Positions 40,986 to 50,972 are shown, numbered from the stretch's first letter. The stretch: 64,000 bases of DNA from VBDM01 sp035317085 (GCA_035317085.1 DATHHS010000216.1:1-64000), one strand, 5' to 3'. Notes: generated by a model from the letters alone, not told the origin. Made by a program: numbers and translations.

Positions 40986-41825
40986 ATGTCCTCCCATGCC
41001 CTTCCTCCCATCGTGCTCGCATTTGCCGCGACCGATCCGACGGGAGGTGCCGGGATTCAGGCAGATCTGCTGACGCTCGCCTCGATGGGCTGCCACGCGC
41101 TCTCCGTTATCACGGCAATCACCGTTCAGGACACGGCAGGCGTCGAAAATTTCCAGGCGGTGGATGCCGATTGGGTCGTGGACCAGGCCCGGTTGGTACT
41201 TGAGGACATGCCGATCGCGGCGTTCAAGGTGGGGCTGGTCGGCAGTATCGAAAACGTAGCCGCTATCGCAGAAGTCGTGTCTGACTATCCCGACGTACCG
41301 CTTATTTTCGACCCGGTGCTTGCTTCCGGGCGCGGAGACGAGTTGGCAACAGAGGATATGATTTCCGCAATGTGCGAGCTGCTGCTGCCCCAGACAACGA
41401 TTCTTACCCCGAACAGTCGCGAAGCGCGGCGTCTCGCCCAGGGTGACGGCGAAGACGGCGAAGAGTTCGCTCTCGCCGTGGCGGCAGAAAAGCTCATCGG
41501 CCTGGGCTGCGAGTACGTGCTCATCACGGGCACGCACGAGAACACACCGCAAGTAGTGAATACCCTCTACGGTCCGCAAGGTGTGGTGCGCTCGGACAAC
41601 TGGGAGAGGTTGCCGGGAAGCTACCATGGCTCGGGCTGTACGCTTGCGGCAGCGATCGCGGCGACGTTAGCCAACGGCCTGGAGCTGCCCGACGCCGTGC
41701 GCGAAGCCCAGGAGTACACCTGGCAAACGCTCAATGCCGGTTTTCGTCCAGGTATGGGCCAGCACATACCGGATCGCTTTTTCTGGGCGCGGGAAATGGA
41801 TGAGCCGGGCGCTGGCAAGGCCTGA
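40986..41825 (+). CDS. thiD: Hydroxymethylpyrimidine/phosphomethylpyrimidine kinase
   Basis: Phosphorylates HMP and HMP-P for thiamine synthesis. 279 aa ribokinase-like protein: LAFAATDPTGGAGIQADLLT, FDPVLASGRGDEL, TPNSREARRL and the catalytic GSGCTLAAAIAA. ATG 40986 gives the family N-terminus. It ends 26 bases inside thiE, so the two are coupled. No TPP riboswitch is recognisable in the 82-base gap to the rubredoxin gene. Confidence 0.95.
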   Translation: MSSHALPPIVLAFAATDPTGGAGIQADLLTLASMGCHALSVITAITVQDTAGVENFQAVDADWVVDQARLVLEDMPIAAFKVGLVGSIENVAAIAEVVSDYPDVPLIFDPVLASGRGDELATEDMISAMCELLLPQTTILTPNSREARRLAQGDGEDGEEFALAVAAEKLIGLGCEYVLITGTHENTPQVVNTLYGPQGVVRSDNWERLPGSYHGSGCTLAAAIAATLANGLELPDAVREAQEYTWQTLNAGFRPGMGQHIPDRFFWAREMDEPGAGKA

Positions 41826-42462
41826 GCGGTTCGTGGGTCCGCTGACAGCGTTTCGCGGGTTGTATGCCGTGACACCTGACGAACCCGAAATCGAGGTGCT
41901 GACGCTAAAAGTACGCAAAGCGCTTGCGGGTGGAGCACGCTTCGTTCAATACCGCAACAAATCGGCGAGCGCCGGACAGCGTCGCGAGCAAGGCGCCGCA
42001 CTGCTCGCACTGTGTCGCCGGGCGGGTATTCCGCTCATCGTCAACGACGATCTGGAGTTGGCACTCGCGATCGGCGCGGACGGCCTGCATCTTGGACGCG
42101 AGGATACCGATATTGCCGGCGCACGCACTACGCTTGGCAAAGGCAGGCTTCTGGGGGCTTCCTGCTACGACAGTCTCCAGCTCGCTATCGCGGCGCGCCA
42201 GGCGGGCGCAGACTACGTCGCTTTCGGCAGCGCTTTTCTCTCCGCAACGAAACCAAGGGCAACTCGCGCACCGCTGTCGCTTTACCGCGAGGCGAAGGCG
42301 CGTCTGGATTCTCCGGTGGTCGCGATCGGGGGCGTCACGATCGAAAACGCGCACACCGTAATCGAGGCGGGCGCCGATGCCGTCGCTGTAATCAGCGCCT
42401 TGTTCGATGCGCCCGATATCGAACGCCGCGCACGGGAATTCGCGAGGATTTTTCAGCGCTGA
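41800..42462 (+). CDS. thiE: Thiamine-phosphate synthase
   Basis: Joins HMP-PP and thiazole phosphate into thiamine phosphate. 220 aa TIM barrel with GARFVQYRNKSAS, NDDLELALAIGADGLHLGRED, CYDSLQLAIAARQAGADYVAFGSAF and VAIGGVTIENA. ATG 41800 overlaps thiD by 26 bases. The usual GQ(E/D)D is GRED here, a mild variation. Confidence 0.94.
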   Translation: MSRALARPERFVGPLTAFRGLYAVTPDEPEIEVLTLKVRKALAGGARFVQYRNKSASAGQRREQGAALLALCRRAGIPLIVNDDLELALAIGADGLHLGREDTDIAGARTTLGKGRLLGASCYDSLQLAIAARQAGADYVAFGSAFLSATKPRATRAPLSLYREAKARLDSPVVAIGGVTIENAHTVIEAGADAVAVISALFDAPDIERRAREFARIFQR

Positions 42463-42556
42463 GACTGCAGAAAATGTCCGCGACGATAGTGACAGGAGGA
42501 GAGCTTCGTATTGACCATTCTTTCGTGATCAATCTACACCTTCAAACAAATCACCC

Positions 42557-43840
42557 ATGACTTCCAAGAACGATCTTCTGTTCGAGCGCGCCCAGAGAAC
42601 CATTCCCGGCGGGGTCAATTCCCCGGTTCGCGCGTTCCGTGCCGTCGGCGGCACGCCCCGTTTTGCGGTGCGAGGCGAAGGTAGCCGCCTCTGGGACGCC
42701 GACGGTCGCGAATACATTGACTACGTCGGATCCTGGGGGCCGCTCGTGCTTGGACACGCGGAACCGGAGGTAGTCATGGCGGTGCGCGACGCCGCCGGCC
42801 GCGGCCTAAGCTTTGGAGCTCCGACCGAACTCGAAATCGATATGGCCGAGCGGCTTACGCGACTTGTCCCTGGGCTCGAAATGGTTCGGCTGGTGAGTTC
42901 CGGCACCGAGGCGACCATGTCGGCGTTGCGGCTCGCGCGTGGATTCACCGGACGCCCCCGCATCGTCAAATTCGAGGGCTGCTATCACGGTCACGCCGAT
43001 AGCTTACTTGTCAAAGCCGGGTCGGGTGCGCTCACTCTGGGCAATCCGAGTTCCGCCGGTGTGCCATCCGAGATCGCGGCGCAAACGCTCGTGCTTGACT
43101 ATAACGACATCGCGCAGCTCGATGCCGTGTTTGAAGGGGCGGGCGATTCAATCGCCTGCGTCATCGTCGAACCAGTGGCAGGAAATATGAACCTGGTCCC
43201 GCCGAAGCCCGGGTTCCTCGAACGCCTGCGCGAGTTATGCACTCGCCACGGCGTCGTGCTGATATTCGATGAAGTGATGACAGGCTTTCGCGTCGGACTG
43301 CGGGGAGCGCAGGGTCTCTACGGGGTGCAGGCTGACCTCGTGACGCTCGGCAAAGTGATCGGAGGGGGGATGCCCCTGGCAGCGTTCGGGGGTCGCCGGG
43401 AAATCATGGCGAAAATCGCCCCACTCGGTCCGGTATATCAGGCGGGTACGCTTTCGGGCAATCCGCTTGCGGTAGCCGCCGGGCTCGCAACCCTGAAAAA
43501 ACTCGAAATGCCCGGATTCTACGAACGTCTTGCCGACGCAACACGTTCGCTTTGTGGTGGACTTGCGACGGCAGCCCGCAGACACGGAGTCGTTTTCTCG
43601 GCCCAGTCCGTGGGAGGCATGTTCGGTCTGTTCTTTCGCGCCGCGCCGCCCACCTCTTTTGCCGAGGTCATGCAATGCGACAAGCTCGCATTCAACCGCT
43701 TTTTCCACATCATGCTGGAGCGTGGTGTTTACCTGGCACCTTCGGCCTACGAGGCAGGCTTCGTCTCGGCGGCGCACTCCGACAAGGACATTGCCGTCAC
43801 AATCGCCGCGGCGGACGCAGCGTTCGGATTGATGTCCTAG
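42557..43840 (+). CDS. hemL: Glutamate-1-semialdehyde 2,1-aminomutase
   Basis: PLP enzyme forming 5-aminolevulinate in the C5 heme pathway. 427 aa. IPGGVNSPVRAF at the N-terminus, the GCYHGHADSLLVKAGSG segment and the PLP lysine in TLGKVIGGGMPLAAFGG (~266) are intact. Follows thiDE on the same strand with a 94-base gap, so it probably has its own promoter. Confidence 0.97.
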   Translation: MTSKNDLLFERAQRTIPGGVNSPVRAFRAVGGTPRFAVRGEGSRLWDADGREYIDYVGSWGPLVLGHAEPEVVMAVRDAAGRGLSFGAPTELEIDMAERLTRLVPGLEMVRLVSSGTEATMSALRLARGFTGRPRIVKFEGCYHGHADSLLVKAGSGALTLGNPSSAGVPSEIAAQTLVLDYNDIAQLDAVFEGAGDSIACVIVEPVAGNMNLVPPKPGFLERLRELCTRHGVVLIFDEVMTGFRVGLRGAQGLYGVQADLVTLGKVIGGGMPLAAFGGRREIMAKIAPLGPVYQAGTLSGNPLAVAAGLATLKKLEMPGFYERLADATRSLCGGLATAARRHGVVFSAQSVGGMFGLFFRAAPPTSFAEVMQCDKLAFNRFFHIMLERGVYLAPSAYEAGFVSAAHSDKDIAVTIAAADAAFGLMS

Positions 43841-43876
43841 ACTACTTGTCGAACTCCCATCTTGCCTGGGCGAGGC

Positions 43877-45322
43877 CTAAACCAGGAAGAGCGTCGCCAA
43901 TCCAAGAAAAATAAAAAACCCGCCGCTGTCGGTGATCGCGGTTATCAGTACCGAGGAACCCAGCGCGGGGTCGCGCCCAAACCGGATCATGGTGAGCGGG
44001 ATAAGTACTCCGGCTGTTGCGGCGAGAAGGAGATTGAGCGTCATCGCGGTGGTCATGACCACCGCGAGTGATACTTTATGGTAAAGCCAGTATGCAATAA
44101 GGCCGAGCGCGCTGCCCCAGACGAGGCCATTCAGCAGCGAAACGCGGAGCTCTTTCGCAAGCAATTTCCTGCCGTGCTCCCTTTGCACTTGGCCAAGTGC
44201 GATCGAGCGCACGATCATGGTGATGGTCTGGTTGCCTGAATTTCCACCGATGCCCGCCACTATGGGCATCAGCGCGGCAAGCGCCACCAGCTTTTCGATC
44301 GAGTGCTCGAAGGCGCCTATCACGCGCGAGGCGATAAAAGCGGTGATGAGATTGATGGCCAGCCATGACCAGCGGTTCCTCACGCTCGCCCAGACCGAGG
44401 AGAACAGGTCCTCCTCCTCGCGCAATCCGGCCTGCGTAAGAAGTTCGCTCTCGCTCTTGCTGCGTATGAAGTCGACAACCTTGTTCACCGTCACGCGGCC
44501 GACGAGTTTGCCCTGCTCGTCCACGACCGGTGCCGAGACCAGGTCGTAGCGCTCGAATGCCTTAGCGGCGTCTTGTGCCTTGTCGCCGGGCTTGAGCGTG
44601 ACTACGTCGCTCAACATGACCTTCCCAACGTTGTGCTCCAGTTCGGAGACGATCAGTTTCGAGAGAGGAAGCACGCCCTTCAAGCGCTCGTCCCGATCGA
44701 CCACGAAGATCTGATCCGTATGGTGCGGTAGCGCATCGAACCGCCGCAGATACCGCGTGACGGTTTCGATTCCCGTGTCTTCACGCACGCTGACCACGTC
44801 GAAATCCATGAGTGCACCCGCCGCGTCCCCGGGATACGACATCGCCGCGCGCAACTGCTCGCGTTCCTCTACGGGCAGCGCTTGAAAGACGTCATGCATG
44901 ACCTCGTCCGGCAAGTCCGGCGCAAGGTCGGCGATCTCGTCAGCCTCCAGCTGCTCGGCCGCGGCGACAAGTTCCTGCAAATCCATGTCGCGGATGAGCG
45001 TTTCGCGAACCGCGTCGGACGCCTCGAGCAGGATTTCGCCGTCGCGCTCGGCCTTGACAAGATTCCACACGACCAGACGCTCATCGAGCGGCAGTGACTC
45101 GAGCACATAGGCGATATCGGCCGGATGCATGGAGTCGAGCTTGGCGCGCAGCTCGACGACGTTCTGCCGGTGCACGAGAGATTCCACGAGTTCATGCTTC
45201 GGCATTTCCTGGCGTTCCACCAAGCTCTCGACCAGGCGGTGCCGGCGAAGGAGCTCCCGAACCTCGCCCAGATCGGCCTTGAGGTCTTCCAGCTCCTTTT
45301 TCGGGCTGAGGCTCTCGATCAT
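43877..45322 (-). CDS. mgtE: Magnesium transporter MgtE
   Basis: 481 aa. N-terminal helical Mg-sensing domain (residues ~30-155), two CBS domains (~160-290, with VSAPVVDEQGKLVGRVTVNKV), a plug helix and five membrane helices. The channel signature PIVAGIGGNSGNQT starts the pore region near residue 350. Gating by cytoplasmic Mg is known for the family. Convergent with hemL, the stops lie 36 bases apart. Confidence 0.95.
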   Translation of the reverse strand: MIESLSPKKELEDLKADLGEVRELLRRHRLVESLVERQEMPKHELVESLVHRQNVVELRAKLDSMHPADIAYVLESLPLDERLVVWNLVKAERDGEILLEASDAVRETLIRDMDLQELVAAAEQLEADEIADLAPDLPDEVMHDVFQALPVEEREQLRAAMSYPGDAAGALMDFDVVSVREDTGIETVTRYLRRFDALPHHTDQIFVVDRDERLKGVLPLSKLIVSELEHNVGKVMLSDVVTLKPGDKAQDAAKAFERYDLVSAPVVDEQGKLVGRVTVNKVVDFIRSKSESELLTQAGLREEEDLFSSVWASVRNRWSWLAINLITAFIASRVIGAFEHSIEKLVALAALMPIVAGIGGNSGNQTITMIVRSIALGQVQREHGRKLLAKELRVSLLNGLVWGSALGLIAYWLYHKVSLAVVMTTAMTLNLLLAATAGVLIPLTMIRFGRDPALGSSVLITAITDSGGFFIFLGLATLFLV

Positions 45323-45484
45323 GCGTGTGGACTTTCGCCGTGAATTACACGCTCGTGCCGCTGGGAAACGCCGTACGCGGCTGCGGCGATTCTAGCAGCC
45401 GGCTGCTGGGTGGCGAAAGAAGAATCTCGCCGGACTCTCGGCGGTGTCACTCTCACAAATATCCTCTACGCTACCCGCGAGCCA

Positions 45485-46189
45485 CTAAGGAATTTGTGCG
45501 GCGAACATCTGCGCCAATATGCTTTCGCTGTAGCTCGTTAGATAGGGCGAGTCGCGATTGCGGTCGTAGTACCGCGGGCGTGGAAGCATCGCCGCCAGTC
45601 GTGCCGCCTGCTCGGGCTGAAGGCTCGCCGCGCCGACGTCAAAGTAGTAGCGTGCCGCCGCTTCGGCTCCAAAAACGTGATCGCCCCATTCCGCTACGTT
45701 GAGATAGATTTCATAAATTCTGCGCTTCTCCATAGCAGCCTCTATCATCGCGGTGAGGATCGCCTCCTGAGCTTTGCGCAGGAGGCTGCGCTCGCCTGAA
45801 AGAAACAGGTTCTTCGCAAGCTGTTGAGTAATGGTGGAACCCCCGGCGACAACTTTTCCGCGCCGCTGGTTCTTCTCCATTGCACGCTGAATGCCCTCCC
45901 AGTCGAAACCTTCGTGATCGGTGAACTTTGCGTCCTCGGCGACGATGATGGCACGCTTCAGGTGGACGGAAATATGTTCATAGCTTGCCCATGTCTGTTC
46001 AAGCACTGCCTTCGGCTTTTTCTGCCGCAGTGTTTCCAGGCGCACTTCCATGACTCGGGTCGTCGAAGGATTGTGCTCGATCCAATACAAGATCTGCGCA
46101 AAGAACCAGAACTCGTAGACGGCAAAGGCGATGACTGCCGTTCCCGTGGCGAAGCAGAATGCTTTCCACGCAGTAACAAGCAGCCTCAT
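45485..46189 (-). CDS. mtgA: Monofunctional peptidoglycan transglycosylase
   Basis: 234 aa GT51 enzyme polymerising lipid II into glycan strands. One N-terminal membrane helix (~8-30); catalytic Glu in IIVAEDAKFTDHEGFDW and the family motif GGSTITQQLAKNLFLSGERS with RKAQEAILTAMIE are present. In many relatives aroE lies just upstream; here only an 81-base gap separates mtgA from the TonB-like gene. Confidence 0.95.
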   Translation of the reverse strand: MRLLVTAWKAFCFATGTAVIAFAVYEFWFFAQILYWIEHNPSTTRVMEVRLETLRQKKPKAVLEQTWASYEHISVHLKRAIIVAEDAKFTDHEGFDWEGIQRAMEKNQRRGKVVAGGSTITQQLAKNLFLSGERSLLRKAQEAILTAMIEAAMEKRRIYEIYLNVAEWGDHVFGAEAAARYYFDVGAASLQPEQAARLAAMLPRPRYYDRNRDSPYLTSYSESILAQMFAAQIP

Positions 46190-46270
46190 GGAATTACCGA
46201 TCTCAGCGTAACGGTCAGCGATTGCGACTCGGCCTGTCCCGCGTCCGCTGCGGAAAAGACCATTCCATCC

Positions 46271-47194
46271 TCACTCGCTGAATACCTTGTCACCTCGAGC
46301 GAAGTGCCAGGTGCGGGTAATCACCAGGATGTCAGTTTCCGTGCGGATGTCCGGGGGAAATTTGGCATAGGGCGCCGCCAGCTGGACTATTCGCTCCGCA
46401 GCGGCATCGAGGACCTTGTATCCGGAGGATCGCTCCAGATCCATCGCCGCCAGCGTGCCATCCGAATTGATCGACACCGTAAGCCTCAAGCTGCCGTAGA
46501 TTTTGCCGCGTGCCCGCTCCGGATAGTTCAGATTTCCGATGCGCTCGATCTTTTGGCGCCAGTCTTCCACATAGAGTGCGTAACGAATCTCGGCGGCACG
46601 GGCGCCGACGAAGGTCTTGCGCGGGCGCTTGTTGTACTCCTCGATCTGGCGTGCGATTTGCGCTTCCATACGCGCGATGATCAAAGCGCTGTCTGCGAGC
46701 TCTGCTCCAGAGACCTGCGACTTCGGTTCGGTTTGTGGTTTCGGCTCGGGGGCGACTACCTTTCTGTCGGAGAGCGTCGTTTGAGACAGCAGTTGTTTTT
46801 GGCGCGCCTCCAGTTCCTGAACGCGGCGCGAAGCTTCTTTCAGATCTTTGCCGGGTTCGACCGACTGAAGAACGGGGAGCGGTGACTTCGCCCGGCGCTC
46901 AAGGTCCGTGTTGCCGCCGCCGTCGAGGTTTGCCTGGGCGTGTACGTCCGGCCGGGTCGGCCTCGAGCGGGTCTTGGAATTGACCAACACGACTTCCAGC
47001 TGTGACGGGGCGAGTCTGCGCAGCGTGTCGGGCAGTTTGAAATGGATCGAGAGCACGACCGCATGGAGGACGATCGAAATGGACAGCGCCATCGCCAGCA
47101 CCCGCGATTCGGGATCGAGTCCCGCCAGCGGCGCCGGCCACTGTCGCACCAGCCGATAGGAATCCGCTCTAGGAATGCCCAAGGTAGATCCCAC
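46271..47194 (-). CDS. TonB-family energy transducer-like protein
   Basis: 307 aa. One membrane helix (about residues 31-50: VLAMALSISIVLHAVVLSI), a periplasmic coiled-coil and Pro/Lys linker (DLKEASRRVQELEARQKQLL, then PEPKPQTEPKSQ), and a C-terminal TonB-like domain (NYPERARGKIYGSLRLTVSINSDGTL...LERSSGYKVLDAAAERIV). No exbBD nearby. The order RNB exonuclease - TonB-like - (aroE) - mtgA is common in Betaproteobacteria; partner receptors cannot be named. Confidence 0.88.
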   Translation of the reverse strand: MGSTLGIPRADSYRLVRQWPAPLAGLDPESRVLAMALSISIVLHAVVLSIHFKLPDTLRRLAPSQLEVVLVNSKTRSRPTRPDVHAQANLDGGGNTDLERRAKSPLPVLQSVEPGKDLKEASRRVQELEARQKQLLSQTTLSDRKVVAPEPKPQTEPKSQVSGAELADSALIIARMEAQIARQIEEYNKRPRKTFVGARAAEIRYALYVEDWRQKIERIGNLNYPERARGKIYGSLRLTVSINSDGTLAAMDLERSSGYKVLDAAAERIVQLAAPYAKFPPDIRTETDILVITRTWHFARGDKVFSE

Positions 47195-47276
47195 TAAAAG
47201 CTTTTTGAATCATGCAATTCTAAGCCTTATTTCGAGCTTTGTCTCATGAGCGATAAAAGGGGCCAGCTTCAAGTCT

Positions 47277-49136
47277 CTAGGAGGCGCTCCTGAGGTTACG
47301 GAATACACACTTGAGGCTGACTTCGACGAGATCAACCTCGGTTACCGCGACTTCGACGCCCGTGCCCGGGGCAAGTTCGGGCATTGACGGCACCCGTGCG
47401 TATAGCGGGAGGCCATCGAACTTGACCAGATTCTCGCGCACGACCTCGGCCCCTGCAATGTCGATCGACTCCTGAAGCAGCCACCTCAGGCACCAGTAAT
47501 GCTCCATACGGCTCTGGAACTCATCGTAGGTGGCGTATGTCGTTTCGAAATCATGCACCACGGCAAGCATGGTGTCTGCATTGCGCGAAAACGGTGGGAC
47601 TTGTCCATCAAGGACCGCGACAAGCTGCCACTGATTCATCAGATCCACATACCGGCGAAGTGGCGAGCTCGCCCAGGCGTAGTGGCTGATACCCAGACCC
47701 TGATGTGCCATCGCGGATGTGGTCATCCTCACCTTGCCTGCGGATTGGACGCGGTAGATCGCCGCGACGTCGTGATCGTCGAGCAGTTTCCCCCAGCGGC
47801 CGTTGACGGCGATCATCAGCTCGGAGACCAGCTTGTCGAGCGGGGTGCCACGCCGGCGCTCGGAAATTGTCACGCGCGCTTTTTCCCCGCTGCCCGCGAC
47901 GCGGAAGGTGTAGTCGGGGCGCTCCGGAGCGGCAGAGAGCTTGCCGCGGATTCGCTCCAGTGCGACCGCAACTTTCCAAAGCGTGTTCAGTTCACGCGAA
48001 TAGGGAATGTCCGTTGGCGATGCTCCCTCAGCGAAGGCCGTATCGAGTTTTTCCACAGCCTGATGGCGGAGATTGGCGACAATGCGCACGCGTTCAAGGC
48101 GCGTGTGATGGCTTTCCACGGCGAAATCGTCGGCGCCCACCTCGAGGTACAGGGAAAGCGCCGGCCGCTCGGCTCCTTCGGTCAATGAATAGCGAGCGAT
48201 CGTTTCGGGCGGCAGCATGGTGATCTTGCGGCCGGGCATGTACACCGTGGACAACCTCTCGCGCGCTACTGCATCGAGCGGCGATCCAGGCGCGAACCCG
48301 AGCGCCGGAGCAGCGATGTGGATCCCGACGCGAAATCGGCCGTCGGCGAGCGGAACGAGGGAAAACGCGTCATCGATTTCCGTCGTTTCCGCGTCGTCCA
48401 GGCTGAATGCAGCGCCTTCGGCGAGTGGCAGATCCCGGGGTTCATTGGCCTCGATCCCCGAGGGGAAGCCCGTCCCTTTTGGAAAGCATTCATACAGAAA
48501 CCGGTCAAGGTGATATTCATGGCTGGGGGGCAGCGCGCCGCAGCGCTCGATCAGTTTTGCCGCGGACAATCCGGTTTTTCCGCAAGCTTCTTCGAGCGCC
48601 TTGGTTTCAGGCCGGTTTCGATCGGGCTTGTAAAGAAGTTGCTTGATGAGTGGCCGGAACTCTTCTGGGAAATCACCGTGAGCGAGTTGCTCCGCCCAGT
48701 CGCTGGTCTGCAGTTTCTGCTTTTCCCTCCTTTCGATACCGGCAAGTGCTGTGCGCAAGGTCTCGGACGGCGCCGCCCGGTATCGTCCCCTGCCCTTGCG
48801 GTAAAAATACACCGGCGCAGAATGTAACTTCACGAGGATGCCGGCTGACTCCACTGCCGAGGGCGTGCGGCCGCAGTACTCGCGCGCGAGCTCAGCAAAT
48901 CCGAATTCCTCCATCTCGCAGCACTGCCACAGGAAATCAGTCTCTATCCCGCGGGCCAACTCTTCGGCCCGAGCAAGCAGTTCCGCAGCGCCGGGTTCTT
49001 GAAAGCGCAGCAATATGTCCCTTGCCTTGATTTTGGCGCGCTTGCCGTGCGGCGCCTCGACTTGCAGGGACGTGTCGCCGTCGGCCAGCACCGTGGCGAC
49101 CTTGAATGCGCCGTTGTCTTCGTAGAGAACATTCAT
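47277..49136 (-). CDS. RNase II-family exoribonuclease (RNB domain)
   Basis: 619 aa. The RNB core is seen in SLDDAETTEIDDAFSL (metal Asp residues), VGIHIAAPALGF, VYMPGRKITMLPPE and the late YAWASSPLRRYVDLMNQWQL. The N-terminus lacks full cold-shock OB folds and the C-terminal S1-like part is short, so it is nearer to the RNase II/VacB-like group of Betaproteobacteria than to classic RNase R. ATG 49136; more upstream starts lie in the divergent promoter region. Confidence 0.9.
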   Translation of the reverse strand: MNVLYEDNGAFKVATVLADGDTSLQVEAPHGKRAKIKARDILLRFQEPGAAELLARAEELARGIETDFLWQCCEMEEFGFAELAREYCGRTPSAVESAGILVKLHSAPVYFYRKGRGRYRAAPSETLRTALAGIERREKQKLQTSDWAEQLAHGDFPEEFRPLIKQLLYKPDRNRPETKALEEACGKTGLSAAKLIERCGALPPSHEYHLDRFLYECFPKGTGFPSGIEANEPRDLPLAEGAAFSLDDAETTEIDDAFSLVPLADGRFRVGIHIAAPALGFAPGSPLDAVARERLSTVYMPGRKITMLPPETIARYSLTEGAERPALSLYLEVGADDFAVESHHTRLERVRIVANLRHQAVEKLDTAFAEGASPTDIPYSRELNTLWKVAVALERIRGKLSAAPERPDYTFRVAGSGEKARVTISERRRGTPLDKLVSELMIAVNGRWGKLLDDHDVAAIYRVQSAGKVRMTTSAMAHQGLGISHYAWASSPLRRYVDLMNQWQLVAVLDGQVPPFSRNADTMLAVVHDFETTYATYDEFQSRMEHYWCLRWLLQESIDIAGAEVVRENLVKFDGLPLYARVPSMPELAPGTGVEVAVTEVDLVEVSLKCVFRNLRSAS

Positions 49137-49248
49137 GAACTGGGGGTGAACCGGAGACGGGCCGCATCGCACCGGCCCGATGGATGCGATAATCGTATTG
49201 TAGCGTTGCCCCCCTCCCCCGCGCGCCAACAACCTTGGAACTTTAGAA

Positions 49249-50388
49249 ATGCCAAAGATCGAGTCGATTTCCGTGGCGACCGCCCGCGTCCCGCTGGATA
49301 ACGCAACCAGCTTCGCTACGCGCACCGTATCGGCACGCGACTATGGCCTTGTAAAGGTGAGGGCCGGAGACGTCGAGGGGATCGGATTTTGCTACGCAGG
49401 ATCCTCCGGAGGAACTCTCGTTGCGCACGCCGTGGAGCATTTGCTTGCGCCGATCCTGCTCGGCAACGACAGTCTGCTTGTTGAGGCCTTGTGGCAGCGG
49501 ATGTTCCAGGAGACCCTCTTGCACGGGCGTGCCGGTAGCGTCATGCGCGCGATTTCGATCCTCGACTGCGCGCTGTGGGACCTGAACTCGCGCTCGGCAA
49601 ACCTGCCTCTGTACAAATATCTGGGGGCCGCAGCGGACGGCGCCGTTCCCGCCTATGCAAGCGGCGGCTATTACCTCCCGGGCAAAACACCTAAAAAGCT
49701 GGGCGAAGAGATGGCCGGCTATGTGAAGGCTGGCTTTCGCGCCGTAAAAATGAAGGTGGGGCGCCTCTCACCCAAAGAAGAAGAGGCGCGGGTGAAGGCG
49801 GCGCGCGATGCGATCGGGCCGGAAATCGAGTTGATGCTGGATGCCAACAACGCCTGGCACGACCTGCCTACGGCAATGCGGTATATGGATCGCTTCGAGC
49901 TCTACGACCCTTATTGGATCGAAGAGCCGTTCTTCCCCGATGACATCGACAACCATGCGCGCCTCGCGAAACTCACGCGCGTGACGGTGGCGACCGGCGA
50001 GATCGGCACCGGGCGCTGGCACTTCAAGGAAATCCTCGATAAGGGTGCCGCGCAGATCCTGCAGACCGACGCTCTGGTGTGCGGCGGAGTTTCCGAATGG
50101 AGAAAAATCGCCGCCACTGCATCGAGCTACGGCGTGACCGTTTGCCCTCATTGGTTTCACGACCTGCATGCGCAGCTCGTCGCGGCAACACCGAACGCTC
50201 GTTACGTTGAGTTCTTCCCCGACGACCAGGTCCTCAATTTCCGGCGTCTCATCGACAGGCAACTGCAGACGAAAGACGGGATGCTTGTTCTCCCGAAAAC
50301 GCCGGGCCTCGGTTTCGGGTTCGACGAAAGGGCCGTAGGTCGCTACGCGCTCAAAGACGGGAAGTCGGTATGGAAGGTGTTGCAGTGA
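49249..50388 (+). CDS. Enolase-superfamily (mandelate racemase/muconate lactonizing) protein
   Basis: 379 aa with capping domain and barrel. The KxK base motif VKMKVG (~residue 166) and the three metal ligands in LMLDANNAW (Asp), IEEPFFPDD (Glu) and ATGEIGTG (Glu) are intact, and CPHWFHDLHAQL carries a His of the second base position. Such proteins are mostly acid-sugar dehydratases or racemases; substrate unknown. Divergent from the RNase gene across 112 bases, and its 3' end overlaps the convergent esterase by 38 bases. Confidence 0.9.
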   Translation: MPKIESISVATARVPLDNATSFATRTVSARDYGLVKVRAGDVEGIGFCYAGSSGGTLVAHAVEHLLAPILLGNDSLLVEALWQRMFQETLLHGRAGSVMRAISILDCALWDLNSRSANLPLYKYLGAAADGAVPAYASGGYYLPGKTPKKLGEEMAGYVKAGFRAVKMKVGRLSPKEEEARVKAARDAIGPEIELMLDANNAWHDLPTAMRYMDRFELYDPYWIEEPFFPDDIDNHARLAKLTRVTVATGEIGTGRWHFKEILDKGAAQILQTDALVCGGVSEWRKIAATASSYGVTVCPHWFHDLHAQLVAATPNARYVEFFPDDQVLNFRRLIDRQLQTKDGMLVLPKTPGLGFGFDERAVGRYALKDGKSVWKVLQ

Positions 50389-50953
50389 CGCCCATGCCGG
50401 CGAATTCCAGTATCAGCGGAATATGCTCGGGAAAGCTCGCACAGGCATGGTTTCCTCCCCGCACCGCGATCTGCTTTGCTCCCCGGTACTTTCTTACCGC
50501 CACCCGGTAGTCGAGCACCTCGTCCCCGGTTTCGACCAGGAGAAGGTAGCGGTCAGAGTGTAAGTCGCTCATGAACAGATGCTCCCATTGGTGCAAATGT
50601 TCTTCGGAGAGATTGTAGGTTTCGCCGCCGTGATAGGGGTGCTGAGGGCCAAGGTGGTTGCGCAGGCCCACGTGAGGATCGACGGCCGGATTGATCAGCA
50701 CCGCGCGCAGGTCGTGTTTTTCGACAAGCCAGGTCGCGTAGAAACCGCCGAGTGAACTCCCTACCAGCGTGATTTCTTCCCTGGGCCACCGCGCTATTTC
50801 CGCCTCTGCGACCGCCACAGCCTCATCGGGCCGGTGGGGCAGCTGCGGGCATACATACTGCCCGCCCCTGCCCCGTTCATTCATGTATCGGCCGAGGTAT
50901 TGCGCTTTGCTCGATTGCGGCGAACTGTTGAACCCGTGCAGATAAATGATCAC
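50351..50953 (-). CDS. YqiA/YcfP family alpha/beta-hydrolase (esterase)
   Basis: 200 aa. IIYLHGFNSSPQSSKA opens the fold, the nucleophile Ser is in LVGSSLGGFYATWL, Asp in ETGDEVLDYR and His in GGNHACASF. GTG 50953 gives the family N-terminus; longer starts belong to mpl read in another frame. The C-terminal ~13 residues overlap the convergent enolase-superfamily gene. Follows mpl with a 19-base gap, likely the same transcript. Confidence 0.9.
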   Translation of the reverse strand: MIIYLHGFNSSPQSSKAQYLGRYMNERGRGGQYVCPQLPHRPDEAVAVAEAEIARWPREEITLVGSSLGGFYATWLVEKHDLRAVLINPAVDPHVGLRNHLGPQHPYHGGETYNLSEEHLHQWEHLFMSDLHSDRYLLLVETGDEVLDYRVAVRKYRGAKQIAVRGGNHACASFPEHIPLILEFAGMGVTATPSIPTSRL

Positions 50954-50972
50954 GCCGGGTCGGCCGAGACGA

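Noticed and set aside
45361..45430. Palindrome AGCAGCCGGCTGCT upstream of mgtE as an M-box riboswitch or terminator.
   Set aside because: No T tract and no M-box-like fold could be recognised; a TAGAAT next to it is only a weak -10 candidate.
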